Shown piece after piece: positions 47,701 through 60,353 of a DNA stretch of 64,000 bases. Every line of letters starts with the position of its first letter. The first letter of the stretch is position 1. The DNA is from Muricea muricata. Taxonomy: Eukaryota; Cnidaria; Anthozoa; Malacalcyonacea; Plexauridae. Under the pieces are notes generated by a model. The model saw only the letters and a list, made by a program, of their open reading frames with translations. It ran no database searches and was not told the origin of the DNA. A program made the translations under genes and the position numbers. The DNA lies in contig OY979716.1 in NCBI GenBank assembly GCA_963855995.1, positions 28,532,421 to 28,596,420 of the forward strand, given 5' to 3'.

Positions 47701-48124
47701 GCTTGGTGTAATGTTAGCCCTAATCCAATATGCTTTGGAGTTAATTTTTTTTCTTAGAGACTAAATAACATATATTATAAGCAATGCTAGTAATATGATC
47801 ATCTAATTGGGATGATTCTTCATCAAAAACATCTGTTCCCCTAAAAAGTACTGAAAGTAAGGTGTATAAGCTTTGAGGAATGACCTTAGCAACATGTTCC
47901 TTATCCGGCCCACACCATGCAGCACTGTGACCTGGGGTATTTTCTAAGTCATTTATTATGCTCAAAGCTGTATGGACTAGTTCTGTAAGTGCATTGCCTT
48001 GGAAGGGAACAAGTTCATCAGTATCATCAACATCCTGAACTTTTCTAACAGATGCAAGGTGTTGGGCTATAGCAAAATTATTTTCAGTTTTGGGATGTTC
48101 AAGAAGGTGTGCCTTTTGATCCAT
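44757..48124 (-). pseudogene. Repeat-family protein with PIN-nuclease-like and CXC cysteine motifs
   Basis: Successive minus-strand frames (48124-47741, 47552-47154, 47221-46754, 46757-46458, 46509-46324, 46099-45806, 45675-45259, 45278-44757) overlap by a few bases or abut. They read as one protein of ~1,000 residues broken by several frameshifts. Motifs: VDVVFDTYIKHSIN, HEEADTRFILHAYEA, IVMCRDTDVLLLLIHFFG and GFHALARCDTTSSLTGYGKK. Their acidic residues in order resemble a FEN/PIN-type metal nuclease. The C-terminus has a CXC-like cysteine cluster (SCGCKQNCKSGACKCF, then CTPICGC). Nuclease function is inference from motif spacing; the function in transposition is unknown. Confidence 0.6.
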
Positions 48125-48864
48125 GGGCCTAATAAAACCAGCCTTTTCTACTACAGTATTAAATTAAAATTAAACAGAAAATAACATGTGTACAAACTTT
48201 ACTGTGTGTTTTGCTCTCTTCGCCTTTTTTTTTAATACATTTCACCAAAAATATGAGAAAATAGAAGTTCTATCGAAGTTCGTAGTGAGCGTTGTGTAAC
48301 GATTATGTAAATAGCTACTAAAAGAATTAGCATTATTTGCACGTGGTCATGACATAGCATATTGTGGTGAGCACCCTTTTCAGTACCACGCGCTTCCTCT
48401 GCGTAGTAGATGTAAATCACGCAAAGTCATATTGAACGCTCTACATGGCTAGAGTATAAATGTAGAGAAGTTATCAATAAAACAGATTCTAACTGGAAGT
48501 ATTAGTGTGTTTATTATTGGGAGTCTCGGTATGTGACATTTGTATAGGAGATCTTCGTTGTCAAGGCGACAAAGGAAAGCCCTAAAGTTAAACTTGAGCT
48601 TTGATTGGTTGCTTAGTGTTCTTTGCACTACGAGAAAAGCCCACTTGTATTTTTGCCGCCATATTGTTGCAAAAGGTCAAAGCGATTTCGATAGCTTCAA
48701 AAATCATTAAAATTTAAGTTTCCATGGCGCAGCTGTCGGTGCCAACAGGCCGAATGTGCTGGGTAATTGTCTAAACAATTTATTTATACTTGTTATTTGC
48801 TTGTAACACAAAATGGCATTAAAGATTTTTTAAAGTGTAATTTGCCATGTTGGCCGGTCGTCTA

Positions 48865-50820
48865 ATAACAAAAGTACAACAAAAGACATGTTATTTAAAA
48901 AAAATCATGTTCCAAAAACAAAAGACAAAACAAAAACAAAAACACAATGGTATTTTGAATTCTTTATTCTGTCTGGACACACCCTGTCGAGGAAAGTAAT
49001 TTTGACAAGAGGTAAACATATCTTTCATACATGTGCAGGTGTTAAATTCAGTGGTAAAATTCATTCATAAATAAATGGCTAGTTCAAAGTCTTTGGAGCA
49101 TCAGAAACTAATATGGCTGAGCTTATATTTCATGTTGTGTTCTCATGGTTCTGAAATTACAATGCTTTATGACATTTAAATGTGTAAACAAATTGAAATG
49201 ACTTCCTGTTACAGTGGAACTCTGTATTAGGGGATGCTATTATGTCAATTAAATGAGTTTGTGTAAAAAAATTACTGGTCATATAACCAGACAATCAAAT
49301 GTGACTTTCAGACACCTAAATGTAAAATTACAGCTGGGAAAAAGTTTTTAAACTATTGCCCTGTATCAATGTGACCAACTGAAAAAAATTTTCATCTAGT
49401 TCCTAGATTGCATTGTAATATATTTCTTTCGAACATTGAGCATTGCATGTATAGCATAACAATATAATCCTTGTACATAAATCATTTGTAAATGCATTAT
49501 GAGAAGCTGATGTTGATACAACAAAAATGTTTGTACATATTGCAGACTGCCTAGCATACTGCACAAGTCAATAATTATATAAATTTAGACTAAGTTTTAG
49601 TTACCAGTTATTTAAAGTTTAGTAAACAAATTTCCGCCTGAATTTTTTCAATGACCAACTTTTGTTCAAGCTCAGTCGTATCACACTTACAATTCAAAGT
49701 ACATTTAGCAAATAACATATTATACCTATCGAGTGACCTACGGATTTTTCGTGTCTCAACACAGCAAATAGACAATGCGTTTAAACAAAAATTTTGGCGT
49801 TATTAACAATGCTTGTATTGTAATAAAATGAATAATCTACCTTTCTTTAGCACGTCCTGAAAATTTCAATGGCATGCAATGTAAAATACCGACGATATAC
49901 TCATTTAAAGTTAAAAGATATAAGTTCAGCCATATTAGTTTCTGATGTTTTGGTTGCTTTCAACATTGGCGGCCAAGGACAACGGAAGTTAAATGGGCGG
50001 CACAAAAACTTCAAAGGTTCCGACGTAAGTGAACTTTCTATATATATCTCCTTTGTGTTTCTACTACCATCTCATTTACTTCCATAAGCAGGTGTGTTGT
50101 TCCAAGATCCACCGGTGGGTTAGAAACATGCCTCCTAGTCATGCTTGCAACCTGATGATAACATGACATTGTTTCTCCTTTTGAAACAAACTATTGGGCA
50201 AGATTACAGTAGCTTTACCTTCGCAAATGCTGTAGTTTTGGTTTTCTACTTTTCGAGAGCACCCAGGTTTTGCACGTTTAAAGAGTTCAAGTTTTATTAA
50301 TTTACTACAATTTACTGAATAGTTTTTTAATCTGTACTATTATAATGATATTTTGAAGACAATTAAAACACACTCTACATACCAATACATTTCAATTTTT
50401 GTATTGTCTTTAGCTTTCAGCTCACTATCATATTGGATATTTCAAATCATTGATTCCTTAGTCTCTACCATTCCGTTTTCCAACAGACTACTAAACAACA
50501 AAACATTACTAAATGATCATTTCCACTTGAATGCATAAATGGTGAGATGTTCTACCCCATCAATTTATGGCCCATTAAACTACTGTTAATTTTCTGGAAT
50601 AAACTAATTGGCAACAAAGAAAGCTTCAAACTTTTTGTGTTTTTTATTAGAAATGGAGGCTCGTCGCATGTAATAACAGAATGGATCCATAGCTCACAAG
50701 CCTGGGCTAATAACAAAATGGAAAAAAAATAGCAAGACAACTTAACTTGACTTCATCTTCGACAATAAAGATACAAAATCCAATATTTGGTTCTATTATG
50801 ACATTTTCCGCAGACTGGAG
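48865..50820. other. Repeat-rich stretch, no gene
   Basis: Contains the foldback arms at 49099 and 49946 and the repeat shared with 5.9-6.1 kb. Small frames (50353-50740) look random. Confidence 0.45.
49099..49946. repeat. Foldback repeat, ~29-bp arms
   Basis: CATCAGAAACTAATATGGCT (49099 on, continuing GAGCTTATAT) and its reverse complement at 49917-49947 differ by about one base and enclose ~790 bp. The right arm continues into the repeat also found at 5915-6063. It is probably a MITE or solo ends of a larger element. Confidence 0.6.
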
Positions 50821-51039
50821 ATTCCTAAATGGCAAGAAAAGAACATGTTAACAAGATTAATACAAAAAGCCTAATTTCAATGCATTATTTCCAATATATT
50901 ATAAGAACAATATATTATATATCATTGAACCAATATTTAATCTCTTTACAAATTATTATTAAAGAAATACACGTGTGCGCAGTATGTGTGAAACAAGCTG
51001 TCCCACAAGCAATCTGCAAAGGTTTCGTGGATAAAATAT

Positions 51040-51980
51040 GTATGTTAGTCAGTCCAAGCATTGTAATCAATGTAGAAGATGTCAGCAAAGAAGCAAGAAA
51101 GGCAGGAAAAGGCCAAGAGGAAGAAATCTAGAAAGCAACAAATCTTGGGAGGATGGAGTGCTAAAAAGGTGGCAGATGAGTATTGACTCAGCTATTCTTA
51201 GGCCAAAAAGCTCTGCAAGCATTTGTTAGGAGAGAGTGGTGAAAGAAAACTTGGATCTGAAAGACCAGGGAAGACAAGCACTCGCGATCGGCTTTTGACC
51301 AAAGAAGCTACCAAAAAACATAATCCGGTAGATGTATGCCCAAACATCGCTGACCTCTCCAAGACCTTAGAAGAGCACAGAAGTACCCAGATACCACCTT
51401 AGACAGTACAGCACAGCCTCAATGAAAAGAATTTCAAGAAGTTCCCGGCTCCAGTTTGCAAGGCGCTATCATCGTTAGACAGTGGACTTAATGGAAAAAG
51501 ATCGTCTGATCTTGCCAAAGGCGATCGTATGTTTGGCATCATCACAATGAGCAGCTTTCTCCTCGATGTCTCCAAAGCACTTTATGTTTTTCTTGGTAAG
51601 GGGTTGGAGCTTTCTGTCAAATGAACAGCATTTTAACAGAAAAGAAATATCGACTTATTTTAATTCGTCACATGCGACCTCAAGCATGACAGCTTCATGG
51701 GGAGAACTACATATTTCAACATGAGAATGACCCCAAAAACTTGGCTATTATTGTTAAGAGCTATCTGAGAAACCAGAAAATTGAAGTGCTGCCGTGGCCA
51801 GTGCAAAGCCCAGATCTCGAACCTATTGAAAATTTGTGGTCTGAGCTGGACGGAAGTGTAGATAAGCATGCATGGAACAGTGAAGAGGGGAATTGTTTGA
51901 GTGCTTAAAAAAGGCCTGGGCAAATCTTGACCATGGATACCTTGCTAAACTTATAGAGAAAATGCCCAAACACTGAAAAA
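51040..51980 (+). pseudogene. Tc1/mariner transposase remnant
   Basis: Many frame breaks. The C-terminal part is diagnostic: FQHENDPKNLAIIVKSYLRN (second Asp region), then WPVQSPDLEPIENLWSELDG (third acidic region of the DDE core), at ~51715-51860. The upstream part has only helix-turn-helix-like traces. Heavily decayed; terminal repeats were not identified. Confidence 0.75.
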
Positions 51981-53260
51981 GACTTATCAGGAGCCATGGC
52001 TATCCTATTGCCTATTAAGAATCGTGTGCTCTGCAGTGTTAGTTAACTGCTTGATTTGCTTTAATTGTCGCAAAATCATTTTTTGACAAAAGAAACGACG
52101 TTACATGTATTGATTTGATTCACTTTTTTGGGGGCTGAGGGCTCTTTTTTGTTGAACTTGTGATAAGTTAAAACAGATTCTAATAATACTGTACTTTAGA
52201 AGAAGATTGTTATGTGATGTCTTCTTTGAATGTCTGTTGGGCTATATTAGGAGCCTGCTACCTTGAAAGTAACCATGCAACTTTGATTTCCACATCAATG
52301 TTTTGTCACCCTTGTCTTACAGCATGGTTCTATATATATATGAAATATGATTTTACCTAGCTATAACAGGTATATTTAATTATTTTACTCATCATGGAGA
52401 AGCTCATGTGCACAAATGGGCTAATGGCTTATGACCCTATTAATTTATCCTATATTATACTTTGTACAGATAGCTAGTGTTGTAGAAAAAATAGAGGATT
52501 TGAAAGATATTAGTACAGAATTGTCAGAAAAGAAGTCATCAGGCAGGCAGGAAGATCAAGTTATAGTAGAAGAAAGATTGGCACAGGAGATGGAATTGTA
52601 GTAAGCGGACAAAAAGACGGCGCAAGTGCAGGAACATACAAGCCAACAGATAAGATGCACCAGGAAGAGAGGGTGATGCAAAGTTGCGCACGATTAGTTT
52701 GCTTAATACTATAGAAAGTAAATGTAACAAAGATGATTTGGTTGATGCTGTGAATGATGGTAGATGCAAGAAATTGAAGAAAGTTTTCCCAAGGGTATAC
52801 AAGAAGGCACTGAAATCGTATGAATCCAAAACGAGAATATTTTGCGCTCTATTGCAGGTTATTATAGTTTTTGGGTAATCGGTAAAGTAAAATATAGATC
52901 TATGTATAAAGCATCCACCTATAGTGATTCAGTTCATAGGAAGAAGGCTGTATGTGTGACTGTTGCTAACTGCCCCATCCCCCATCTTGTTCGGTTTATA
53001 GGTTAGTTGCATATACTAAAGGTATTGATGTAGGTAAGTTGCATAGTGTCCGGGATACTCTGTGTGATGGACTGGATAACAAAAGGAAAGTGGTTGCTAT
53101 CGTGATCTTGAAGAGCTGATGGTCATCTTAGCAGAATTCTATCTTTCCACTGATTTGTATCAGATACTTACATTTACTGGAACCAATACTTTTCATATTG
53201 CTCTTGGTGGGGACGGGGGTCCATTTGGAAAAAATGATTCGGCTTGTGCTGGGTTGGTAA

Positions 53261-56200
53261 CAGTGGCGTGCTGGCAGGGGGGCCGGGGGACCATGGGCCC
53301 CAGCGAAGATTTTTAGGGGGCGCTAGACCACAATCGGAGCGCTAAAATTGTGAAAAACGGAATTTAGCGCTAAAACTTTAACACTATTGAATTCTTTGGT
53401 CATCTTGAATTGATTGAATGAAATATACGCATTTCGGCTATCTGAGTTAGAGGTATTAATGCCGGAGCTAGCGAAGTTCATGAATCATAACCTTTCAAAC
53501 AATAATAAATTAAAACTTTGCGTCTTTGAATGACAAGATGTCAAATTCAATGGTGTAGTACGGAAGGCCTTCGAAAGTTGACACCTTGTATTGATAAATG
53601 TGCACTATATTCAAAGCAAGCTTGGAAGTAATTATTGTCAAAACCTAAAAGGAATAAAACTTGTTGGAGACTGTCTTAGTCATATATCATATTACTTATA
53701 TATTATAGGTTCATTATAGGGACAACGAAATACCGCTGTAGGTATGATAAACAATATATTCTATAACTATTAACTCATCCTTTATCAAGAGACAATTGTT
53801 TCCCTCAATATTATCATTATGTTTGCATGAATACAGTTACGAAATATAGTCGAATTGACATGCAACAAGAAACCAGACCACTTGAGACTTGCATGAGAAT
53901 GCAAATACCTAGAGCCTACGCGATGATTGATGTGATCAAACACGCTGTAGCTAACGATTGGTTCCTAACGGAATTTCCTTGGTCACACAGTATTACATCA
54001 GCATTACCTCATAACATAGTTTCAGAAAATTAGGTCATAAGTTGGTGCAACAGTTAGTATAAAAGCCGGTGCACTCCTATACATTATTTATAAGCAAGCG
54101 AACGGTGAAGTGATTTGTGAACTTTTATTTTAATACAATTTTAAAACTTATTGCGAGCGATTTAGTGATTTGTTGGGCGAACGAAAAATGTGAGTTGTAA
54201 ATATTTGACTTACGGTGTTATTATCATCTGTTCGTAATTCTTATTTTCAAACTTACTCATAGTTCACGAGCAAATCGTTGCGTCGTGTTATATAAATTGC
54301 GGCAACAGCCAACAGGCTATTAAATTGCCTGTTGACTGTTGCTACCATATTGTTGTCTTAACACAAAAGTAGACGTCGAAAGGAAAACTTAGTCAACATT
54401 CGTACAATCGCATCGAACTTTGAAAGTTTGAACCGAAGTTATCAAACTAATATTGATGCAAACACGCTGCGAATGGTGTTTATTTACACCTGTTTTCAAA
54501 ATTACACGACCTTTCACGAAAATATAGCCTTCGTTCAAATGTGGGTTTTATGTCATATTCACTGCTGAAAATAGCAAACTTAAAATGAACACTATTTTAT
54601 CTAAAAAGACGAATATTGAACCAAAACGAAAGTCCTATCGCGCATATCACACCTATAATAACTGTAATACGTAAGTCTTGTGAACTTCTTTACTTCAAAA
54701 TAACGATAAAAACTGTGAGTTTTGCACTTATACATTTTGCTTCCTATTTGTACTAAATAATAAGCTATGTGTTATACAAATGTTGATTCGATACTATATT
54801 GCTGCTCTAACTTGTAGGCTTACTAGGCTTTAGCCATGTCTGATAAACAACAATGTCTGATATTTTGTATACCTTGTCTTCTGTTCACAGACGTATTGCC
54901 ACATGGTGAGCTAGCACGCACAAATCAAGGAAATGCCTTCACGAATGCCGGACTTGCTAACTGGAAGAAACACAGCGTTGTGAAAAACCAAGAGATGTCA
55001 GCAGCTCACGCAAATGCCAAACTTGCAGAGGTGCTTTTCCTGCAAGAGAAAACCATCACTTCATGTATGGAACAACAAGAACAGGATGAAGCAGCACGGA
55101 GAAAGTCAAAAGTCACTGGCAATCGTAATGTAATGACGCGAGTCGTAGATTCTATAATTTTACTGGGAAAGCAAGGCCTGTCATTCAGAGGCCATCGAGA
55201 ATCAATTGGAAGCGAAGTGTTTAACATGGGAAACTTCTTGGAATTGTTGAAGTACTTATCCCTATACGATGTTACCATCCGCGATCATCTTGAAAAAGTT
55301 CGCAAGAAGCATGAAGAAATGCGAAAGTCCCAAACCAAAAAGGGGAAAGGTCGGGGCTCGAAACTCACATTTCTCAGCAACAAGACTCAAAATAACGTCA
55401 TTGACGTCATCGGAAAGGAGATTACCTCTGAATTAATAAAGAGAATCCATGAGTGTAAAGCTTGGGCTTTGATAGCTGATACCACGCCTGAAGTTAGCCA
55501 CCATGAACAGCTTAGCATTTGTGTCACAACTGTTGAACGTGTCGGTTACTGTTCTGAGCATTTGTTTTGTTGCAAACGAGCTCTTGGTGCAACTGCACAA
55601 CAGCCTTATGACACAATTGTTGACGCATTTAAGTCTCGAGGTGTTACCTTTGACAAAATGGTTGCACAGACGTATGATGGGGCTTCAAATATGAGTGGTT
55701 TCTATAATGGGCTACAAGCAATTTTCAGAGATGAAATTGGTAGCCATATTGTGTACACCCATTGCTATGCCCACACTCTCAACTTGGTCTTGTCGGATTC
55801 TGCCAGTACGGCCATTAATGTCACATCCTTGTTCAATGTCTGGAGAAAACATACATCCTTTTCAGTCAATCTGAAAAAATTCACTCAATGTTTGAATCCG
55901 TGCAGAAAGAAGAAAACCATAAAGTCCTTACATTGAAACGTGTCAATAGAGTTCGTTGGAATTCTCGTGAGTACAGCCTTAAACTTTTTCTTTTACGATG
56001 CGACTGCGTGAAAAAAGTTTTTGGAGACGTCGTTCTTGAAGCAACTTCATTTTCATCAATGCAGAGAGCAACTGCCAAAGGCCTTCTTGAGTCGTTCGAA
56101 AAAGAGCAAATCATGGCAACTGCTTATCTTTTCCGAGAAATTTTTGTGATTACTGGCCCCCTTAGCACATACTTGCAAAGTGTTAAAGTAGACCTTGGCA

Positions 56201-57537
56201 AAGCGTTAGCAATGGTCAACGGCTGTGTATCTCGACTCCAAAGATTACGTAGCGATCCAGATGAGATCATTCGAATTTGCGAAAATGAGTGCAATAATGT
56301 TAAATGGCATGAAACAAGGGTGAGGCACCGAAAGATGATGGATGCTGAGATGGCTACCAATGAACCAGAAGCTACAGCCCATGCTCAGTGGAAACGGGAA
56401 ACGCTCCATGTTGCTGTGGACATTGTCATCAATTCGCTGAGAAATCGTTTCGAGAAGAACCGGCCGTTACTGGAGTCGCTTGCATTGTTTCCTCCAAGTG
56501 GTTTCGTCGATCTGATAGAAAACTTCCAAAATTCTCGAGACTTGACAGCCCACATAAGTAGTTTCTGCTCGGCATATGGCATCGACCCATCCCAATGCGC
56601 TGAAGAGCTGTTTACCTTTGCTCTGTCATTCTCAAAGTTCAACCGATCCCTGTTCGACTATCCCAAACAAAGAAAAGAATATTTTTATGATCTTGATGAT
56701 TGTGATTCTGAAGAAGAAAGTTACAGTGATAACGAACATGACGAGTCAGGTGATGATGATGATGATAATCCAGACGGAGTAAGAGAGAACAAAGATGTAC
56801 CATCTTTCCTTGAGGCTCTGAAAATCCTGTCACATCCAGATTACCACTTGGTCGATTCATATCCCACGCTTTGTAAGGTGTATGCAATTGCTGTTGCAAT
56901 TTCCATTAGTTCTGCCACTGCTGAGCGTTCATTCTCAGCACTCAAGAGAGTGAAAACTCGTATTCGATCGACTATGTTACAAGGACAATTGGAAGCCTTA
57001 CTTTTAATGGCTGTCGAGCGGCAAATTTTGCATTCTCTGGACAAACAGTGCATTATTGACATGTTTGTGAAGACATCAAAGGAACTGACGAAAGCACTTT
57101 TGTAAATTAATAATTTTATGCAAATCAAACTTCTCCGTATTTATTCTAATATCAAGCTAATGCAAACATAATGTTATCAATTATTTTATAGCACACAGTT
57201 TTGATCTGTAGATCAAGAACCTCCATGTGGTGTATATAAGATACCCAAAAGTTATATTCAATACATTTAACGATTATTGGTGAATTCACCAGTTTCATTT
57301 AAAATGACCAAATAGTTCGTCACGACAAAAAGTTCTTTTTCAGGGACTTTTGATTTCAAAATTTGCAAAGGGCCTGGACCCCCATCCGCATTTCGGTGAT
57401 TTCCGGCTTAGAACCACTGTGCTATATTTAATATATTAGAACGTTTGCCCGTCTACAAATTACAAGGTGAAAAGGGGGCGCCAACTTTCAAGGTAGACTC
57501 GGGCCTCCCCAGGTAAACAAGAGCCAGCATGCCACTG
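53261..57537. mobile_element. hAT transposon, 4,277 bp, perfect 8-bp TSD
   Basis: The ends CAGTGGCGTGCTGGC and GCCAGCATGCCACTG are inverted repeats. GTTGGTAA is duplicated exactly at 53253-53260 and 57538-57545. One transposase gene lies inside. The long left arm (53300-54830) has no gene. A perfect TSD and a nearly intact gene indicate a young insertion. Confidence 0.93.
54836..57105 (+). pseudogene. hAT transposase (DUF4371/ZMYM-type), one frameshift
   Basis: Order: partial TTF-type zinc-finger region (CLIFCIPCLLFTDV, ARTNQGNAFTNAGLANWKKH), DUF4371-like part (GKQGLSFRGHRES), and RNase-H-like core (ALIADTTPEVSHHEQLSI with the first Asp; TYDGASNMSG with the second; VYTHCYAHTLNLVLSD). After the frame change come the helical insertion, an acidic linker (DDDDDNPDG, ~56750) and the hAT dimerisation region (SSATAERSFSALKRVKTRIR) with the catalytic Glu region. 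The two frames (54836-55936 and 55888-57105) overlap. A 1-nt loss in the A-run near 55873 would explain the break. The gene may begin upstream of 54836. Confidence 0.85.
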
Positions 57538-57960
57538 GTTGGTAAGCATTTTAAATATCAGGCATGGTGTGTTTAGCAGCAATAAAACTTTCTTCTTTTT
57601 GGTGGCAATTGTAGTGAAAATTGTGTGCCAGGTAAATGATTCTTACAAAAATTGTTAGTTGATATCTGTAGAATTGAGGCCACCACATATATTGTTTCAT
57701 GCAAAGGTGAAACTCTTAATGTTAAGTTTCTTATTTCAGAGTTGCCTAATGATATGAAAATGCCAAGTTTTCTAGGTAGTGAACCAACAAATAGTGCAAA
57801 GTATTTTTCTTCTTTTGGTCACGTAAAAGGGTGGAAACGTATGGCCCTCATGCCTTCGACACTTGAAAGTCATGGCAGCGTAATGATCGGATTTCTGTTG
57901 TGAAGAAGGTGAAAAAGTTCAAAAAATCATAAGAAGGGTTAAAAATTTTAGCCACAACGA

Positions 57961-59970
57961 AACGTAACAAGGTAACTGCTTTTATACCTAGGAAATGAAA
58001 GGTAAGTATGGAATGGGATTGGGGCTAAACTCCATGGAAGGAAGAGAAGCAAAGCACATAGTCATTTCACTGTGTAGTCATAACAACAGATACTTATATC
58101 AATGGGAACAAATATTTCGCCATGAGTATATTTCTCTCATTTGGCTCCACGAGAAGGGTTAAAACACTAATGTTAATGTTTCTTGTAGTAAACTATGTTA
58201 TATTCCTAAGCGTGTAGCCAACAGCCAGGAGTTTTGCAACTGTGGACTACATGTAACATACAATGGTGACGGCAACCTCAATCTACACTAAAGGGACTGG
58301 AATGAGGTGTTGCCGTCGCCATTGTAGTTAAGAGGAGATTTTTTTAATATCGAGCAATTTTTGCTAAAACCACTAAAACTAGCCAGGTTTGTGCTATAGT
58401 ATACTAAAACCCAGGAGCAAAAACCCAGTTTGTAAAGCATTGCAGATTCAGAAATTTTAAAATGCTTTGCCAGGAAGTAAATAAATTGTGACAAACATTG
58501 AAAACAGAAAAGACTGGAGTTGAGGTTTGTATTTTTTATGCTATCTAGTGAAATATATTGCGCTATAGGGTGAGTAAATTATCAAAAAGCATAGCTACTT
58601 AAAATTCCCTGACCTTGACATGGATTGTTGCAAGCCAAACTTTTGTAAACACAAAATACATATAAAAAATATTTGTTTGTAAGATTTATACTATATTATA
58701 AAAACAAAAAAAAAACAATTGACTTTAAATTTCAGATAACAGTTAAAATGAATTATATTTGTACACAATGTTTTCAATTTAAATAGGTCATAAATTTATA
58801 TATCTGTATCTTTCTTAAGATGCATAGTTGTAAAAACACATAACAAGCTCAACAGTAAACCTTTGCTTGACAAAGTTTAATAGACAATTTAAAACAGGCA
58901 AATATGGAAAGCAAACTGCCTTTAACTTCCTCAGCAACAAAGGTAATGTAAGTTTGTGTTTCTTATAGTTTAGTTATACACCATGGAAAGGTACAAAATA
59001 ATATATTACATTTTCAGCTTTGTACATAGTATTTTTTTCGGTCGATTCATGTAATATCAGATTTTTTAATTAAATGTGTCTATCAGTAAGATAATGTCAT
59101 AAATTTTATTGGTGAATTTCTTGTCGTGTTTTATATTAAAAATTGCACATTATTGGCAATTTACAAAAATATTTTTTTGACTGGTATTTTGTATATTCCC
59201 ATATTACTTTACATAAAAAAATAAAAGTTTAAAACCAAAGATCCAAAAGTAAAGTTAATATTTTAAAAGGAAATCTTCTGTAGTCTACCATGTCTGTATG
59301 GGGTAGGAAGAAATTAGTATTCAAAATGGACAGTACTAATTAGCCAAATGACATCGATAAGGCGTGTGTACTGTGTGCGTACAGATTCATAGAGTGTGAC
59401 TACTTGTGAGCGTACGGATTCATAGTGTGTGGTACGTGTGCGTACAGAAGGTAAGATGACGTTATCATTAGATCAGTATGTGATTGGCTGTTGTACACGG
59501 TTAAAGACGTCTTACTACACACTGGTTATGCACCTATCAATGTTAAGCTCGCGGGGGGGGGGGGGGGCAGGCAGGCAAGGGATGGGGATTTGACATTTCC
59601 CTGAAAAAAATTGTCAAAATCCACACCCCAGGGAAACCACCATTGGTCAAAAAATGGTAATATTCCTACCCAAGGATATTCATATTGGTCAAAAAATGGT
59701 AATCTTCCCCCACCTGGGGCTAAGAAAATTTGTTATAGTGGACTTATGATAATTGATTAAACTGGTGGATTGTTTGTGTGTAAAGATGTTGTATTTCAAC
59801 AAAGCAGACTTATGCAAGCCACACATTTAACTTATTTAATAGCATTTTAATGGTTGAAAACTGAATGTGAACAATAATCTTTATAATTATAAACAGTCAA
59901 TATATCCTTGAATGGAAAACTGATAAATGTTAACAATATTTATTTAACACACTTTTAAGGATGATTACAC
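57961..59970. other. About 2 kb without genes
   Basis: Contains a G15 run (59553-59567), a doublet of attggtcaaaaaatggtaat (59643 and 59684), and repeated tgtgcgtacagattcatag-like words (59380-59440). No coding signal. Confidence 0.5.
59553..59567 (+). repeat. G15 homopolymer
   Basis: Fifteen consecutive G followed by caggcaggcaaggg. It is prone to sequencing error and could form a G-rich structure. Confidence 0.8.
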
Positions 59971-60175
59971 CATAGGCAGCCCATGAGATACTGGTGTGGA
60001 TTCTTATCACTGAGACTCTTATTACAAATGACCACAACAGTCGAGATGAGGGCACGCGAGAAGTAGAAGGGAATGAGACAAGTTTCATAATTTCATTTTA
60101 TATAAGAATCTACACTACACTATAAGAATCTCAGTGATAAGAATAAACACACTAGCATCTCATGGGCTGCCCATG
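59971..60175. mobile_element. Short MITE, 205 bp
   Basis: CAT(A/G)GGCAGCCCATGAGAT begins both ends; arms of ~50 bp (through ttcttatcactgaga) are inverted. Flanks attacac (59964-59970) and gttacac (60176-60182) differ by one base, a possible 7-bp target duplication. No coding capacity. Confidence 0.75.
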
Positions 60176-60353
60176 GTTACACTATTAAAATGTTTTGTGA
60201 TCGCAGCAGGATCACAGTATAAATTAAGTCAATCACCTCATTTAAAATCCTTCCACAAAATTTATGATTTAACTGTGCAAAGTTAAGTTTTGTGGAACTA
60301 CTGAAAATTGCTTGGTGAATGAAACAATAACATGGGAGATTAACACAACAAAA

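Larger units (their letters stand above)
42769..48862. mobile_element. 6.1-kb TA-flanked transposon carrying a PIN/CXC protein
   Basis: Left GACGACCGGCCAA and right TTGGCCGGTCGTC are inverted. A weaker similarity continues inward for 100-200 bp (ggcattttctgttacaagca against gccattttgtgttacaagca; ctgttggcacc in both). TA precedes and follows (42767-42768, 48863-48864). The only recognisable gene is the decayed minus-strand gene at 48124-44757. The superfamily could not be assigned. Confidence 0.6.
52450..57960 (+). pseudogene. Decayed repeat-family gene split by the hAT element
   Basis: Left pieces: VSLLNTIESKCNKDDL-type frame (52684-52878), then ILAEFYLSTDLYQILTFTGT and FHIALGGDGGPFGKND (53119-53260). 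The hAT follows. Right pieces: ATTYIVSCKGETLNVKFLIS, ELPNDMKMPSFLGSEPTNSA, KYFSSFGHVKGW (57655-57900). Several stops and shifts. I know this arrangement (GGDGxPFG, then ELPNDMKM) only as a recurrent uncharacterised gene type and assign no function. Confidence 0.5.

Noticed and set aside
51660..51923. Minus-strand 87-codon ORF
   Set aside because: It is the antisense shadow of the Tc1/mariner C-terminal motif on the plus strand.
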